Shown in pieces: positions 20,297-31,069 of a DNA stretch of 64,000 nucleotides. A model generated the notes under the pieces. It saw only the letters and a list, made by a program, of their open reading frames with translations, was not told where the DNA came from and ran no database searches. The stretch spans positions 62,001 through 126,000 of the forward strand of contig JAMPIV010005016.1 of the NCBI GenBank assembly GCA_024509875.1, given 5' to 3'. Position 1 is the first letter of the stretch. Every line of letters begins with the position of its first letter. The translations under genes were made by a program, and so were the position numbers. This DNA comes from Oreohelix idahoensis. Taxonomy: Eukaryota; Mollusca; Gastropoda; Stylommatophora; Oreohelicidae.

Positions 20297-23200
20297 GTGG
20301 AAGCGGAGCATGAACCAGAGCTGAGGTACCACACGAAGGATGACTGTCGACGGAGCATGAACCAGAGCTGAGGTACCACACGAAGGATGACTGTCGACGG
20401 AGCATGAACAAGAGCTGAGGTACCACACGAAGGATGACTGTCGACGGAGCATGAACCAGAGCTGGGATACCACACGAAGGATGGCTGTCGACGGAGCATA
20501 AACCAGAGCTGTGGTACCACACGAAGGATGGCTGTTGACGGAGCATGAACCAGAGCTGGGTCACCACACGAAGGATGGCTGTCGACGGAGCATGAACCAG
20601 AGCTGAGGCACCACACGAAGAATGACTGTCGACGGAGCATGAACCAGAGCTGAGGCACCACATGAAGAATGACTGTCGACGGAGCATGAACCAGAGCTGA
20701 GGCACCACACGAAGAATGACTGTCGACGGAGCATGAACCAGAGCTGAGGTACCACACGAAGGATGACTGTCGACGGAGCATGAACCAGAGCTGAGGTACC
20801 ACACGAAGGATGACTGTCGACGGAGCATGAACCAGAGCTGAGGTACCACACGAAGGATGACTGTCGACGGAGCATGAACCAGAGCTGAGGTACCACACGA
20901 AGGATGACTGTCGACGGAGCATGAACCAGAGCTGGGATACCACACGAAGGATGGCTGTCGACGGAGCATAAACCAGAGCTGAGGTACCACACGAAGGATG
21001 ACTGTCGACGGAGCATGAACCAGAGCTGAGGTACCACACGAAGGATGACTGTCGACGGAGCATGAACCAGAGCTGAGGTACCACACGAAGGATGACTGTC
21101 GACGGAGCATGAACCAGAGCTGGGATACCACACGAAGGATGGCTGTCGACGGAGCATAAACCAGAGCTGTGGTACCACATGAAGGATGGCTGTTGACGGA
21201 GCATGAACCAGAGCTGTGGTACCACACGAAGGATGGCTGTTGACGGAGCATGAACCAGAGCTGGGGTACCACACGAAGGATGGCTGTTGACGGAGCATGA
21301 ACCAGAGCTGGGTCACCACACGAAGGATGGCTGTCGACGGAGCATGAACCAGAGCTGAGGCACCACACGAAGAATGACTGTCGACGGAGCATGAACCAGA
21401 GCTGAGGCACCACATGAAGAATGACTGTCGACGGAGCATGAACCAGAGCTGAGGCACCACACGAAGAATGACTGTCGACGGAGCATGAACCAAAGCTGGG
21501 GTACCACACGAAGGATGGCTGTCGACGAAGCATGAACCAGAGCTGGGATACCACACGAAGGATGGCTGTCGACGGAGCATGAACCAGAGCTGAGGCACCA
21601 CACGAAAGATGACTGTCGACGGAGCATGAACCAGAGCTGAGGCACCACACGAAGGATGACTGTCGACGGAGCATGAACCAGAGCTGAGGCACCACACGAA
21701 GGATGGCTGTCGACGGAGCATGAACCAGAGCTAGGGTACCAAACGAAGGATGACTGTCGACGGAGCATGAACCAGAGCTGGGGTACCACACGAAGGATGA
21801 CTGTCGACGGAACATGAACCAAAGCTGGGGCACCACACGAAGGATGGCTGTCGACGGAGCATGAACCAGAGCTGGGGTACCACACGAAGGATGACTGTCG
21901 ACGGAGCATGAACCAGAGCTGGGGTACCACACGAAGGATGGCTGTTGACGGAGCATGAACCAGAGCTGGGGTACCACACGAAGGATGACTGTCGACGGAG
22001 CATGAACCAGAGCTGGGGCACCACACGAAGGATGGCTGTCGACGGAGCATGAACCAGAGCTGAGATACCACACGAAGGATGACTGTCGACGGAGCATGAA
22101 CCATAGCTGGGGTACCACACGAAGGATGACTGTCGACGGAGCATGAACCAGAGCTGGGGTACCACACGAAGGATGACTGTCGACGGAGCATGAACCAGAG
22201 CTGAGGTACCACACGAAGGATGACTGTCGACGGAGCATGAACCAGAGCTGAGGTACCACACGAAGGATGACTGTTGACGGAGCATGAACCAGAGCTGAGG
22301 TACCGTACGAAGGATGACTGTTGACGGAGCATGAACCAGAGCTGAGGTACCACACGAAGGATGACTGTTGACGGAGCATGAACCAGAGCTGTGGTACCAC
22401 ATGAAGGATGGCTGTCGACGAAGCATGAACCAGAGCTGGGGTACCACATGAAGGATGGCTGTCGACGGAGCATGAACCAGAGCTGTGATACCACACGAAA
22501 GATGGCTGTCGACGGAGCATGAACCAGAGCTGTAATACCACACGAAGGATGGCTGTCGACGGAGCATGAACCAGAGCTGTGATACCACATGAACGATGGT
22601 TGTCGACGGAGCATGGACCAGAGCTGGGGTACCACACGAAATATGGCTGTCGACGAAGCATGAACCAGAGCTGGGGTACCACACGAAGGATGGCTGTCGA
22701 CGAAGCATGAACCAGAGCTGTGATACCACACGAAGGATGGCTGTCGACGGAGCATGAACCAGAGCTGTGATACCACACGAAGGATGGCTGTCGACGGAGC
22801 ATGAACCAGAGCTGTGATACCACACGAAGGATGGCTGTCGACGGAGCATGAACCAGAGCTGGGGCACCACATGAAGGATGGCTGTCGACGGAGCATGAAC
22901 CAGAGCTGAGATACCACACGAAGGATGACTGTCGACGGAGCATGAACCATAGCTGGGGTACCACACGAAGGATGACTGTCGACGGAGCGTGAACCAGAGC
23001 TGGGGTACCACACGAAGGATGACTGTCGACGGAGCATGAACCAGAGCTGAGGTACCACACGAAGGATGACTGTCGACGGAGCATGAACCAGAGCTGGGGT
23101 ACCTCACGAAGGATGGCTGTCGATGGAGCATGAACCAGAGCTGAGGCACCTCACGAAGGATGACTGTTGATGGAGCATGAACCAGAGCTGGGATACCACA

Positions 23201-24110
23201 CGAAGGATGGCTGTCGATGGAGCATGAACCAGAGCTGGGGTACCTCACGAAGGATGGCTGTCGATGGAGCATAAACCAGAGCTGAGGTACCTCACGAAGG
23301 ATGGCTGTCGATGGAGCATGAACCAGAGCTGAGGTACCACACGAAGGATGGCTGTCGACGGAGCATGAACCAGAGCTGAGGTACCTCACGAAGGATGACT
23401 GTCGATGGAGCATGAACCAGAGCTGGGGTACCTCACGAAGGATGACTGTCGATGGAGCATGAACCAGAGCTGAGGTACCTCACGAAGGATGACTGTCGAT
23501 GGAGCATGAACCAGAGCTGAGGTACCTCACGAAGGATGACTGTCGATGGAGCATGAACCAGAGCTGCGTTACCTCACGAAGGATGGCTGTCGATGGAGCA
23601 TGAACCAGAGCTGAGGCACCACACGAAGGATGGCTGTCGATGGAGCATGAACCAGAGCTGGGGTACCTCACGAAGGATGACTGTCGATGGAGCATGAACC
23701 AGAGCTGCGGTACCTCACGAAGGATGGCTGTCGATGGAGCATGAACCAGAGCTGAGGCACCTCACGAAGGATGGCTGTCGATGGAGCATGAACCAGAGCT
23801 GAGATACCACACGAAGGATGACTGTCGACGGAGTATGAACCAGAGCTGAGGTACCACCCGAAGGATGGCTGTCGATGGAGCATGAACCAGAGCTGGGGTA
23901 CCTCACGAAGGATGACTGTCGATGGAGCATGAACCAGAGCTGGGGTACCTCACGAAGGATGGCTGTCGACGGAGCATGAACCAGAGCTGAGGCACCTCAC
24001 GAAGGATGACTGTCGACGGAGCATGAACCAGAGCTGAGATACCACACGAAGGATGACTGTTGACGGAGCATGAACCAGAGCTGAGATACCACACGAAGGA
24101 TGGCTGTCGA
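20297..24110. repeat. 47-bp tandem array (about 81 copies) derived from LINE coding sequence
   Basis: The unit cggagcatgaaccagagctg...gaaggatgactgtcga is 47 bp, repeated for 3.8 kb. Subtypes differ at a few positions (ggtacc/gatacc/ggcacc; gactgt/ggctgt; cgacgg/cgatgg; cacacg/ctcacg). The cgatgg plus ctcacg types are concentrated right of 23100. No unit frame has a stop on the minus strand, so very long spurious ORFs (up to 954 residues, period 47 aa) arise there. A single-copy homolog of the unit sits in the related LINE at 33911-33959. Confidence 0.95.
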
Positions 24111-24215
24111 TGGAGCAAAGTGGAGACTGTTTGTTGCTGCCCTAAAAGGTGCCACTAGGCGTGATGGTCACTGATTGCTTTGTCAGTCAGCGACCAAGAA
24201 CCAAAGATGAAGAGG
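24111..24215 (+). pseudogene. LINE RT C-terminus and 3' end (right of 47-mer array)
   Basis: The last repeat unit runs in frame into AKWRLFVAALKGATRRDGH and a TGA stop. A 3' end related to those at 29400-29550 and 33825-33900 follows (cactgattgctttgtcagtcag...aagatgaagagg). It completes the LINE interrupted by the array. Confidence 0.8.
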
Positions 24216-24229
24216 ATGTCAGATATTGT

Positions 24230-24425
24230 GTGTCAGAGATATGATATGTTTCCTATAATAAATGTCAGGTACTTGGGAGCACAAATGTCATATAATGTGC
24301 ACTATGAATGTAACTATTATGAATGTCTCGTGTGAAGCATAACAAATGTCATATAATGTGCACTATAAATGTAACTATTATGAGTGCCTCGTGTGTGGTA
24401 TAACACATGTCATTGGAATGTTATT
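24230..24425. repeat. 66-bp duplication of ATGTCATATAATGTG-type sequence
   Basis: The block aacaaatgtcatataatgtg ... actattatgaatg is repeated twice in tandem with few changes (about 24285-24345 and 24345-24410). It resembles the degenerate repeat left of the LINE at 19380-19625. Confidence 0.7.
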
Positions 24426-24491
24426 TAGTACCATAGTTTCTTAGTCCAATGCTTACTTTATAATTGTTATGATTTTTGTTTTCCTTCCTAG

Positions 24492-24608
24492 GATTCGACC
24501 TTTCATGCACTGGCAGAACAAATCAATCAGGAAAACAAGGAGAAAGAAGCGATGTTAGAACAATATAAGAAAGTTAATTTATACAAGGAATATATTCAAG
24601 ATATCAAG
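24492..24608 (+). CDS. Candidate internal exon of an unidentified host gene
   Basis: A pyrimidine-rich acceptor (tttgttttccttcctag) ends at 24491 and a donor (aag|gtaata) follows 24608. The 117-bp segment is open in phase 0 and reads DSTFHALAEQINQENKEKE..., 39 residues rich in Glu, Lys and Gln and likely helical or coiled-coil. It does not resemble the surrounding transposons. Its phase (0 in, 0 out) fits the candidate exon at 39556-39691. I do not recognise the protein. Seen: splice signals and open frame. Inferred: that it is a real exon of a large plus-strand gene. Confidence 0.55.
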
Positions 24609-24716
24609 GTAATATTTTTGTCCATCTTTAGCCTTAATACACGTATGGTACGTCGCAAAATAACGGGCGGGAGGGAACATCTGTAACATGACGTGACCTC
24701 AGTGTTTGGCCCTTAA

Positions 24717-24803
24717 TGCCTTCTGGAGATCTGTTTGTATAGATCTCCTTCTGGAGATCTGTTTGTATAGATCTCCTTCTGGAGATCTGTTTGTATGGAT
24801 CTA
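24717..24803. repeat. 28-bp tandem repeat, 3 copies
   Basis: The unit ccttctggagatctgtttgt + atagatct is present three times, the last with a change (tatggatct). It contains inverted agatct/ggagatc words that can pair. Confidence 0.85.
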
Positions 24804-25236
24804 TACTAGCTTCGAGTACACGGCGTTGCTCAGATTTTTCTAATGACAGATTATAGCTTCTTAGAAGATAACCATTTCCGGAAATGTAAAAATTATTTTT
24901 ATTCATTGCATGTTATTTATTCTTTAATTTACATGTCCTACAATTTATTACATCGTTTCATATTTACTTATTAATAGTTTATGTATTTGTTGTTGCAGCA
25001 TGGTTATTCGTCCACTGCTTTATGAAAAACAAAAATTGTTGTTTTGCCGTCCCGGGCAAAAATGAATACATTTCTTGGTGTATTAACTCTGAAGCAAGTA
25101 ACATTTAGCTGTCCGCGTGAAAATCACGGATTTTTTAAATTAATGCCTGTTCTTGGGCCTTGTTTATTGTCATTGCAAATGGAAGTCGCATAGACTAGTG
25201 CAGTCGTTGAAAATTGAAAGGCGTTAATGTTAATAA

Positions 25237-25566
25237 GAATCGACGTCATTGCACTCCGGACAAACCCATAGGTGCTCAGGCTTCCTCAGCAAATGTCGAA
25301 GAGTATGAATGCAAATTGTTCCTGTTGCGCACTGGTTGTATACACGGTGAATGCGTCCTCTCATTCGTCCATTCCTGCTGGTCTTACGTTTGATGCCAAA
25401 TTCCAGCAGTCTTAGCCTTGATGATTCATCAATTGCAGTGTCATTCTCTAATAGACGAACATGAATTGCCCTCAGTATTTCTTCCTAATCCATGGCCAAT
25501 GCAACTTTTATGGGTGCTCTTGAAGCTGGTCTGTTAGCTCTTTCATTGCCATTTACCCCGGTGTAG
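25237..25566 (-). pseudogene. LINE fragment: RNase H tail and zinc-finger C-terminus
   Basis: Minus-strand translation begins YTGVNGNERANRPASRAP, the RNase H motif usually seen as GHxGxxGNERAD in LINE RNase H domains. It continues through LLENDTAIDESSRLRLL and ends with HLLRKPEHLWVCPECND. An in-frame stop follows ALAMD. It is a short fragment of a LINE that carries RNase H, similar in type to 28469-30096 and to the edge at 63656-64000. Confidence 0.6.
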
Positions 25567-26454
25567 CGGGAGGTTATTTAAAATTATTTATATGTAAGAG
25601 TATGCCAGTAAAGAGTTCTGACCTTACAAGTAATACCCCAGTCTTAGAAATAAGCACTGGTGTATTGTTATCATAAAAATAGTCAGACTGTAAAAACCCT
25701 GGCCCAGTTGGTAAGAAGTAGTACCAGGATTTAAGGGGTCTCCTCCCTATGACTATCTTATGATTACTTATATTCTAGGGGATAAGTAAAATGAACATTC
25801 ACTGAAACCACAAATGGAAGAAGTGAATAAATCCTCAGGTACAGTTAAAATAGTTTAATAATTACACTAATATTCTATTTCTACTAGTTGGAAAAGAGCA
25901 TATACATATATATAAAAGTATTCACACAATTACTATTATGGTCTGTTTATACTTCAAGATCTTAAATAATAAAGTTACTGAAATCACTGTTATTAGTCCT
26001 TTGAATTTAAGGATAACTGTCATCAGTTGACTGAGTTTTTGTATGGTTACTTATTGTTTTCAACTATTGGCTGTTTCACATGTATAGGTGGTCAGTGTCA
26101 AACAGGACACTTATCTTTCCAACTTGATACTGCTGAAACTGTCCTTTGCTGATATCAGACTTGGTAGGCCCAACAGTAGGGATGCCAATGACCAGTTGAA
26201 GTTCACTCTTTGGGGTCCTGCACTTTGGTGGGATTGCCTCGGATGAACTACACCGGCTTCTGATACTGGACAGTCTGGTTTGAGTTATTTCATGGAACCT
26301 GCAACATATCAGCCTTGGCTAGTATCTGGCTAGACTTGTAGTTGACTAGCACAGATGTCAGACCAGTCAGTCATCAGATGTCACCGTTATACAATCATAG
26401 TAAGTAAGGACATCATTTCAGTGATATAGCATTAATATTAACATTTCAATTAAG

Positions 26455-26895
26455 TGATGATAGGAAACTCTTTACAGAGCGATACAACAGGAAGCAATCT
26501 GATCATCAGAAGAAGTCCCCCCGTCCGACAAGTGTTTCGGCCCTATATACTCCTTTACACTCTAAGGGGGGCGGGCCCACTTGGGTCATGACTCCCAAGC
26601 GTCTCAGCTTCCTGTTGTCTTGCATCAAAAATGAACCCATTTCACTTATGGTAGCAACTTTAAATTCCACAACTCCGCCAGCCATGGAGGCAATTGTGAA
26701 AGTAACAAAGAGAAGACAAATTATTCCGTTCGTTCCGTCGCACACACTGAGACACCAGCGCGAAGTCAACGAGTCGCCACTGCGCGTTCCCCACTGGACT
26801 TTTGATACTGACACCCCTTATAGTATACACCGCTTGTCGCCCCTGAGTCGCAGCCCGTTCACTAGTCCACCACAAACCTCAGCGTATTGTGGACT
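26455..26895. repeat. Dispersed repeat E, copy 1 (inverted relative to 58637-59059)
   Basis: The segment from ggaaactctttacagagcga to attgtggactta matches the reverse complement of 58637-59059 over some 430 bp with scattered differences. No convincing reading frame is conserved between the copies. The class of element is unknown. Confidence 0.85.
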
Positions 26896-26936
26896 TAGAA
26901 AAATTCCTGGTGTTTTCTGTACCGCAGCGTTTATTG

Positions 26937-27194
26937 TTACGATCTCCATTCCCCATTGCGGTTGTTCCACAGCCAGCCTGATGCCTTTTCGGCAGTTTCA
27001 CTAAGCCTCTTCAGGGCCCTTGTTCTCGACTGTCCCCTCAGCCCCAACAGTTTCAATAGATCATACACTGATGCAGCCACAAGCCCTCTTGCACCCACTT
27101 CAACAGCCATGACCCTTGCAGTGAACCCATCGTGTCTCAGATCCGCGGCCAGATCACTATACTTGGTAGCACATAAGTCAGACAAGTCAGTCAT
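26937..27194 (-). pseudogene. Possible C-terminal fragment of a reverse-transcriptase ORF
   Basis: An 85-residue frame reads CATKYSDLAADLRHDG...VMAVEVGARGLVAASVYDLL...KRLSETAEKASGWLWNNRN. The pattern KYxDL..., PVEVGxRG and AEKASxWLW is, as I remember it, common at the C-terminus of some metazoan RT-bearing proteins. I cannot assign the clade. The fragment is isolated from any RT core. Confidence 0.35.
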
Positions 27195-27265
27195 CAGGTG
27201 TCAGAGTTATACAGTCATAGCAAGTAACATCAGTTCAATGATATAGAATTAATATTAACATATCA

Positions 27266-28468
27266 GTAATAAACATCATCTGGTTTATTCCGCTCCTATA
27301 CATTCCTTCATATTCTATAACTTGATCCTTCCAAATCATATCAAGTACGAATTCAAATACTGATGCTATCCTTAGCATCTACACAAAAGTAATACATAAA
27401 TAAAGAAAGTGAGTGACCACGTGATCAGGTTGCTTTCTACTGAAACTGGCTGTAGAACACTCCAGTTTACTAGCTGTAAATGGGTACGAAGTTGTGCGCT
27501 CGAACTAGGGAAGGCAAAGGCAGCGAGGAAGGGGACTAGTCACCTTAACCTCGTAAACTGGGATCTTCCATGATGAAGTTTCTAACACTTCATTTCCCTA
27601 TGACAATCTCTGCCATGGGACTGCCTTTATCTTCGTAAGCGATAAAGCAATATGATAAATATAACTTCATTAGGCCGTGGGGCTATTTGTGATTACTTTT
27701 TGTACAAGCAACACTCATCCATAATGCACATGAATAAATCATATTAAAATAATAATACGTTATATCAATGAATATTATACAGGCATATTTTGTGAATTCT
27801 GTATGAACCTGAAATAACAAATATTATACACGGTAGTTATCATAATTTCGCTTACCCTCAGACTTCAGATACTGGACTTAAAAATGTTTCTGGCGATCCG
27901 CTCACAATTCATGGGTCGTGGCGAAACTCTGCCTCCAGTCTGTCTGAACCCTCTTTCGTTGTCTGTAGCTCAGTTTACCGATACGCTTTAATTAAATACG
28001 TATAGTGCGGACGTATCGGAGAGTACCGACGTCACAGCTTAAACCTAAGCCTGAAAAATCCTTCCCGAACAGTGATTTCGGCCGAACTGTGCGTCGACTG
28101 AAATTTTGCCTTTATCATTCTCGGCATATATAATATCCATATAGTTCCATCTTATCTAGTTTTATACAGCTGATAAAACTCTATCTTCCTATCCATGTAA
28201 TTTCCCAAACTGTTATTTGTTGATTTTAATATTTAGAACAGAAGTGGGTTTACATGCTTTTAGCGTAACTGTGGGCAGCCGAAATACGCATATATCTCCG
28301 TAAATGAGAACTTCCTACCGTTCCATCTTATATGCAGTTATACACCATCCTTCCCTGTACTGAAATGTAAAATCCTTTTCATACGGATTCCCTTCTGTTT
28401 TTATTTATCGTTGGCGATTTCCTCTGTCCGATATACATTTCGCTGATACGCCGCCATTTTGAAAGCGG
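27266..28468. other. AT-rich stretch, no gene seen
   Basis: No ORF of note and no recognisable protein. Bases from about 28000 to 28468 could be the 3' untranslated part of the minus-strand LINE at 28469-30096, by position only. Confidence 0.4.
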
Positions 28469-30096
28469 TCACTCGATCGTAGATGGGTTTATAAATCTAA
28501 CTGAACCCATTTGCAATGACTTGAAACCAATTTTGCGATACCCGGCATGACCAGGACAGTAGATCCATATCAGTTCTTGAAGATTCGATGCTTCTATGGA
28601 GGTTTTCCATTCATGTCGAAGCCAACCGTTCTGAAACTTTCGAAGCGTGGATTGTGAGTCTGATACAATAACTGCCTTTGTTAATAAAGTCTCAGACAGC
28701 CATCTTAAGGCAGCAGTAACTGCCTCTACCTCCATTCTTATGCTGGAGGTTTTTATCATGTAAGCCTCGCTATGTTCAGCGACGGTTCTGCCCTTTAGCA
28801 GAGAAGCCCCACCCTGATTTATTACCACAGATTACAGACCCATCAGTGTACACAATGGCATCATCCTCCCCAGCATTATCATTTATAAGCTGATCAATTT
28901 CCAGCTCTGCTCTCCCATTGGCCCAAGTTCTGCATTCTCTACCAAGGCTGATGATGACTTGCTGGTAGTTTATCCAGCATTCATCTGACTTACTCCACTC
29001 TTCTCCCTTGAATATACTTTCAACTGGGGTCACCTGTCTAATAGTCTCCTCTGCCTGCTCCATCCATGACATCCCCCTCTTTATTCTCGCCCCTTTGATA
29101 TCAGCTATGTTCCATGCAGGGCATGCCTTTTGTCTGTGGTTACACGCATATACGCTTTTCCCTGGGCCATCGTATATCTGGATCTAATTGACAGCAATCC
29201 AAGCATGTGCCGCATCATCCCAATAGGGGTATCTCGCGTGCAGCCCAAGACTATACGCAACCCTTCGTTATGAATGCGTTCCAGTCGTTCCCATTGTGCT
29301 TTGACAACCTGAGTATTCCCAGGCCATACTCGATTACACAACGGGCTGATCACCCGTTTGCCAGTCACTTCGATTACGGAAACAACAGCAAATGGATTGA
29401 TTTGCCGTTGCCCTAAAGACGCCATTAGGCGTGATGGGAAACAATGGCAAAGAAAACCTATCTGCTGTTGCCCTAAGACGCCACTAGGCGTAATGGCCAC
29501 TGACTGCTTTGACGGTCGGTGGCTAAGGATGGAAGAAGAAGAAGAAGAAGATACTCGATTACAGACAAGACCAGCTGATGATACAAGAGAAACAGTAGTC
29601 TCTGCTCCAGGTGCGCTGCAGCCATTGTTTGTAGGGCTGCCAGACCTCTCTTGCACTTCTGTATGAGGTGATCAACATGGTGCTTATATGATAGCCCATG
29701 ATCGAATGTTACTCCAAGGTATTTCAACTTGTTCTGCCTTTCAGTTTTTTGTCCACTGAGAGTAATGTCTGGAAGATCTGCTTTCAATGTGAAGTTATTC
29801 AAGGAATAAAACTGAAAAACGTGTCGTTGGGTATCAGCGGAATGCCTGGAATGATTACTTATTCTCCTCTGGCACAGCCATTGTGATATTGTGCACTCAT
29901 AGTGCGACTCCGGAAGATACAACTGCAAGAGCAATCCCACGTTGTTTATAAATTTTAGCAAGAAGCTAATTAATGATGAATATTTTTCCTGTCGTGTCCT
30001 GCTAGGAGTCCTGCTAGGTGCATCAGGAAAGAGTGGTCTACCGTTGACATTTCTGATAGGCCAGGAACAAAAATGTGCGCCAATCTTTGACATCAA
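28469..30096 (-). pseudogene. LINE (RNase H-bearing, I/Jockey-like) RT C-terminus plus RNase H, interrupted
   Basis: In minus-strand order: RT thumb-type sequence QNKLKYLGVTFDHGLSYKHH, KCKRGLAALQTMAAAHLE and LLYHQLVLSVIEY (29990-29570). It resumes after a foreign insertion as VWPGNTQVVKAQWERLERI and then MRHMLGLLSIRSR (29340-29140). The RNase H start AIVYTDGSV...GWGF follows (about 28860-28790), then EAVTAALRWL, AVIVSDSQSTL and IWIYCPGHAG (28740-28540). The parts lie in several frames, so it is dead. An LxYLGVxxD block followed by RNase H is typical of LINEs such as the I and Jockey groups; the exact clade is not resolved. Confidence 0.75.
29339..29550 (+). mobile_element. 5'-truncated LINE insertion with (GAA)n tail and 13-bp target duplication
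   Basis: The duplication atactcgattaca lies at 29326-29338 and 29551-29563. The insert carries LINE 3' sequence (ttgccctaaagacgccattag and, repeated, ttgccctaagacgccactag, then ggcgtaatggccactgac) like the 3' ends at 24130-24200 and 33825-33900. It ends in gaagaagaagaagaag. This shows plus-strand insertion into the minus-strand LINE at 28469-30096, and identifies GAA repeats as the tail of this family. Confidence 0.85.
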
Positions 30097-30639
30097 CTAA
30101 GACAGGTTCATTGATTTCAAGAAATCTTTCCAACTGATCAGCGTTGTCGTGTGTTTCACAAAAATGCCTCTATCACGTGTTCCCAAACCAGTTTGTGTAG
30201 GGACTTCTAAGCCAGGGACGGGCAAACAATTTTCTTTTACTTGACCATTTCTGTGAAGAAATGCCCAAAAATAAGTCATCTAAAACACAGAACAATGTAT
30301 GTCCAAATGGCGTTAAACTGAGAATTGCTTGCACGAGAGAAACATGACAATTTGTTGCATACGGTTTAAAATAACCAGAATAATAGTTGACTGTTTTGTT
30401 TTGTGTAAAAGAAAACCATAGATGTAAGGACCTTCTATTTTCTATGCTTTCTTGCATTGTGCACACCGAGACTTGTTTAACGTCATAGAAATGTTACTTT
30501 GAAAATGAGTTACCTGTCTGATTTACCGCCTAACGTCCAACATACGAGGCAACGGTAACAGTGGACCCATAGCAGACTCTGTTGTATGAGAGGGAAGTGT
30601 TAGAGACGTCTCAATACTAGATCTGGCTGTATAAGGTAG

Positions 30640-30815
30640 GGTAATGAGTTCCCTTCATCGCTGCCTTCGCTTTCCCCAACTCAAGAAGCGAGTCAGATAC
30701 CCATTTACAGCTGGTAAACGGGAGCATGATGCTACCAGGTTTCGAACCCGGAACCTAGTAGTTTTGCCGCGAGAAGCAAGCACTCTAACCACTAAACCAG
30801 TCGGATGCTTCCGGT
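30640..30815 (-). mobile_element. tRNA-derived SINE (partial)
   Basis: On the minus strand the head reads tggtttagtggttagagtgc (A-box region) with ccgggttcgaaacc (B box) about 40 bp on. It is followed by a body with the core words ccagctgtaaatgggtatc. The left limit is not defined; similarity may extend to about 30520. No target duplication was identified. Confidence 0.6.
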
Positions 30816-31069
30816 ATATGACCGTATGCTAAAGGACTCTTTATTAACATTTAGAATAAAACATGCATCAGTCAGTCACGTGAGGGTCATTTCCCAGGTA
30901 AGTCAGTGGTTTTCAGGTATTCTAAAAATAATTTGTATTAAAGCCAAATGTAAACTATAAAATAGAGAATGTGGTACTTGACTGTAGTGACAATAAACAG
31001 CAGGCATAAGAAATGTCATCCAACAAGGACAGTTTCAGCAGATTATAGAGGGTCTTAGACAGGGATTCA

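Larger units (their letters stand above)
26360..27265. repeat. About 90-bp direct repeats (26360-26452 and 27176-27265) flanking an insertion-like block
   Basis: Both copies read roughly gacnagtcagtcatcag.tgtca, ...gttatacantcatagnaagta, ...attaatattaacat. They bracket 26453-27175, which holds a dispersed repeat and an RT-tail fragment. The copies are clearly diverged, so the duplication is not recent. Confidence 0.7.

Noticed and set aside
20297..24110. CRISPR-like array
   Set aside because: Repeats are directly tandem with no unique spacers, no cas genes are present, and the context is eukaryotic.
20220..24118. Very long minus-strand ORFs (954, 581, 560, 386 residues and smaller)
   Set aside because: They are stop-free readings of a 47-bp tandem array; all frames are open and the peptide repeats every 47 residues. 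No start context, domain or conserved frame supports a gene.
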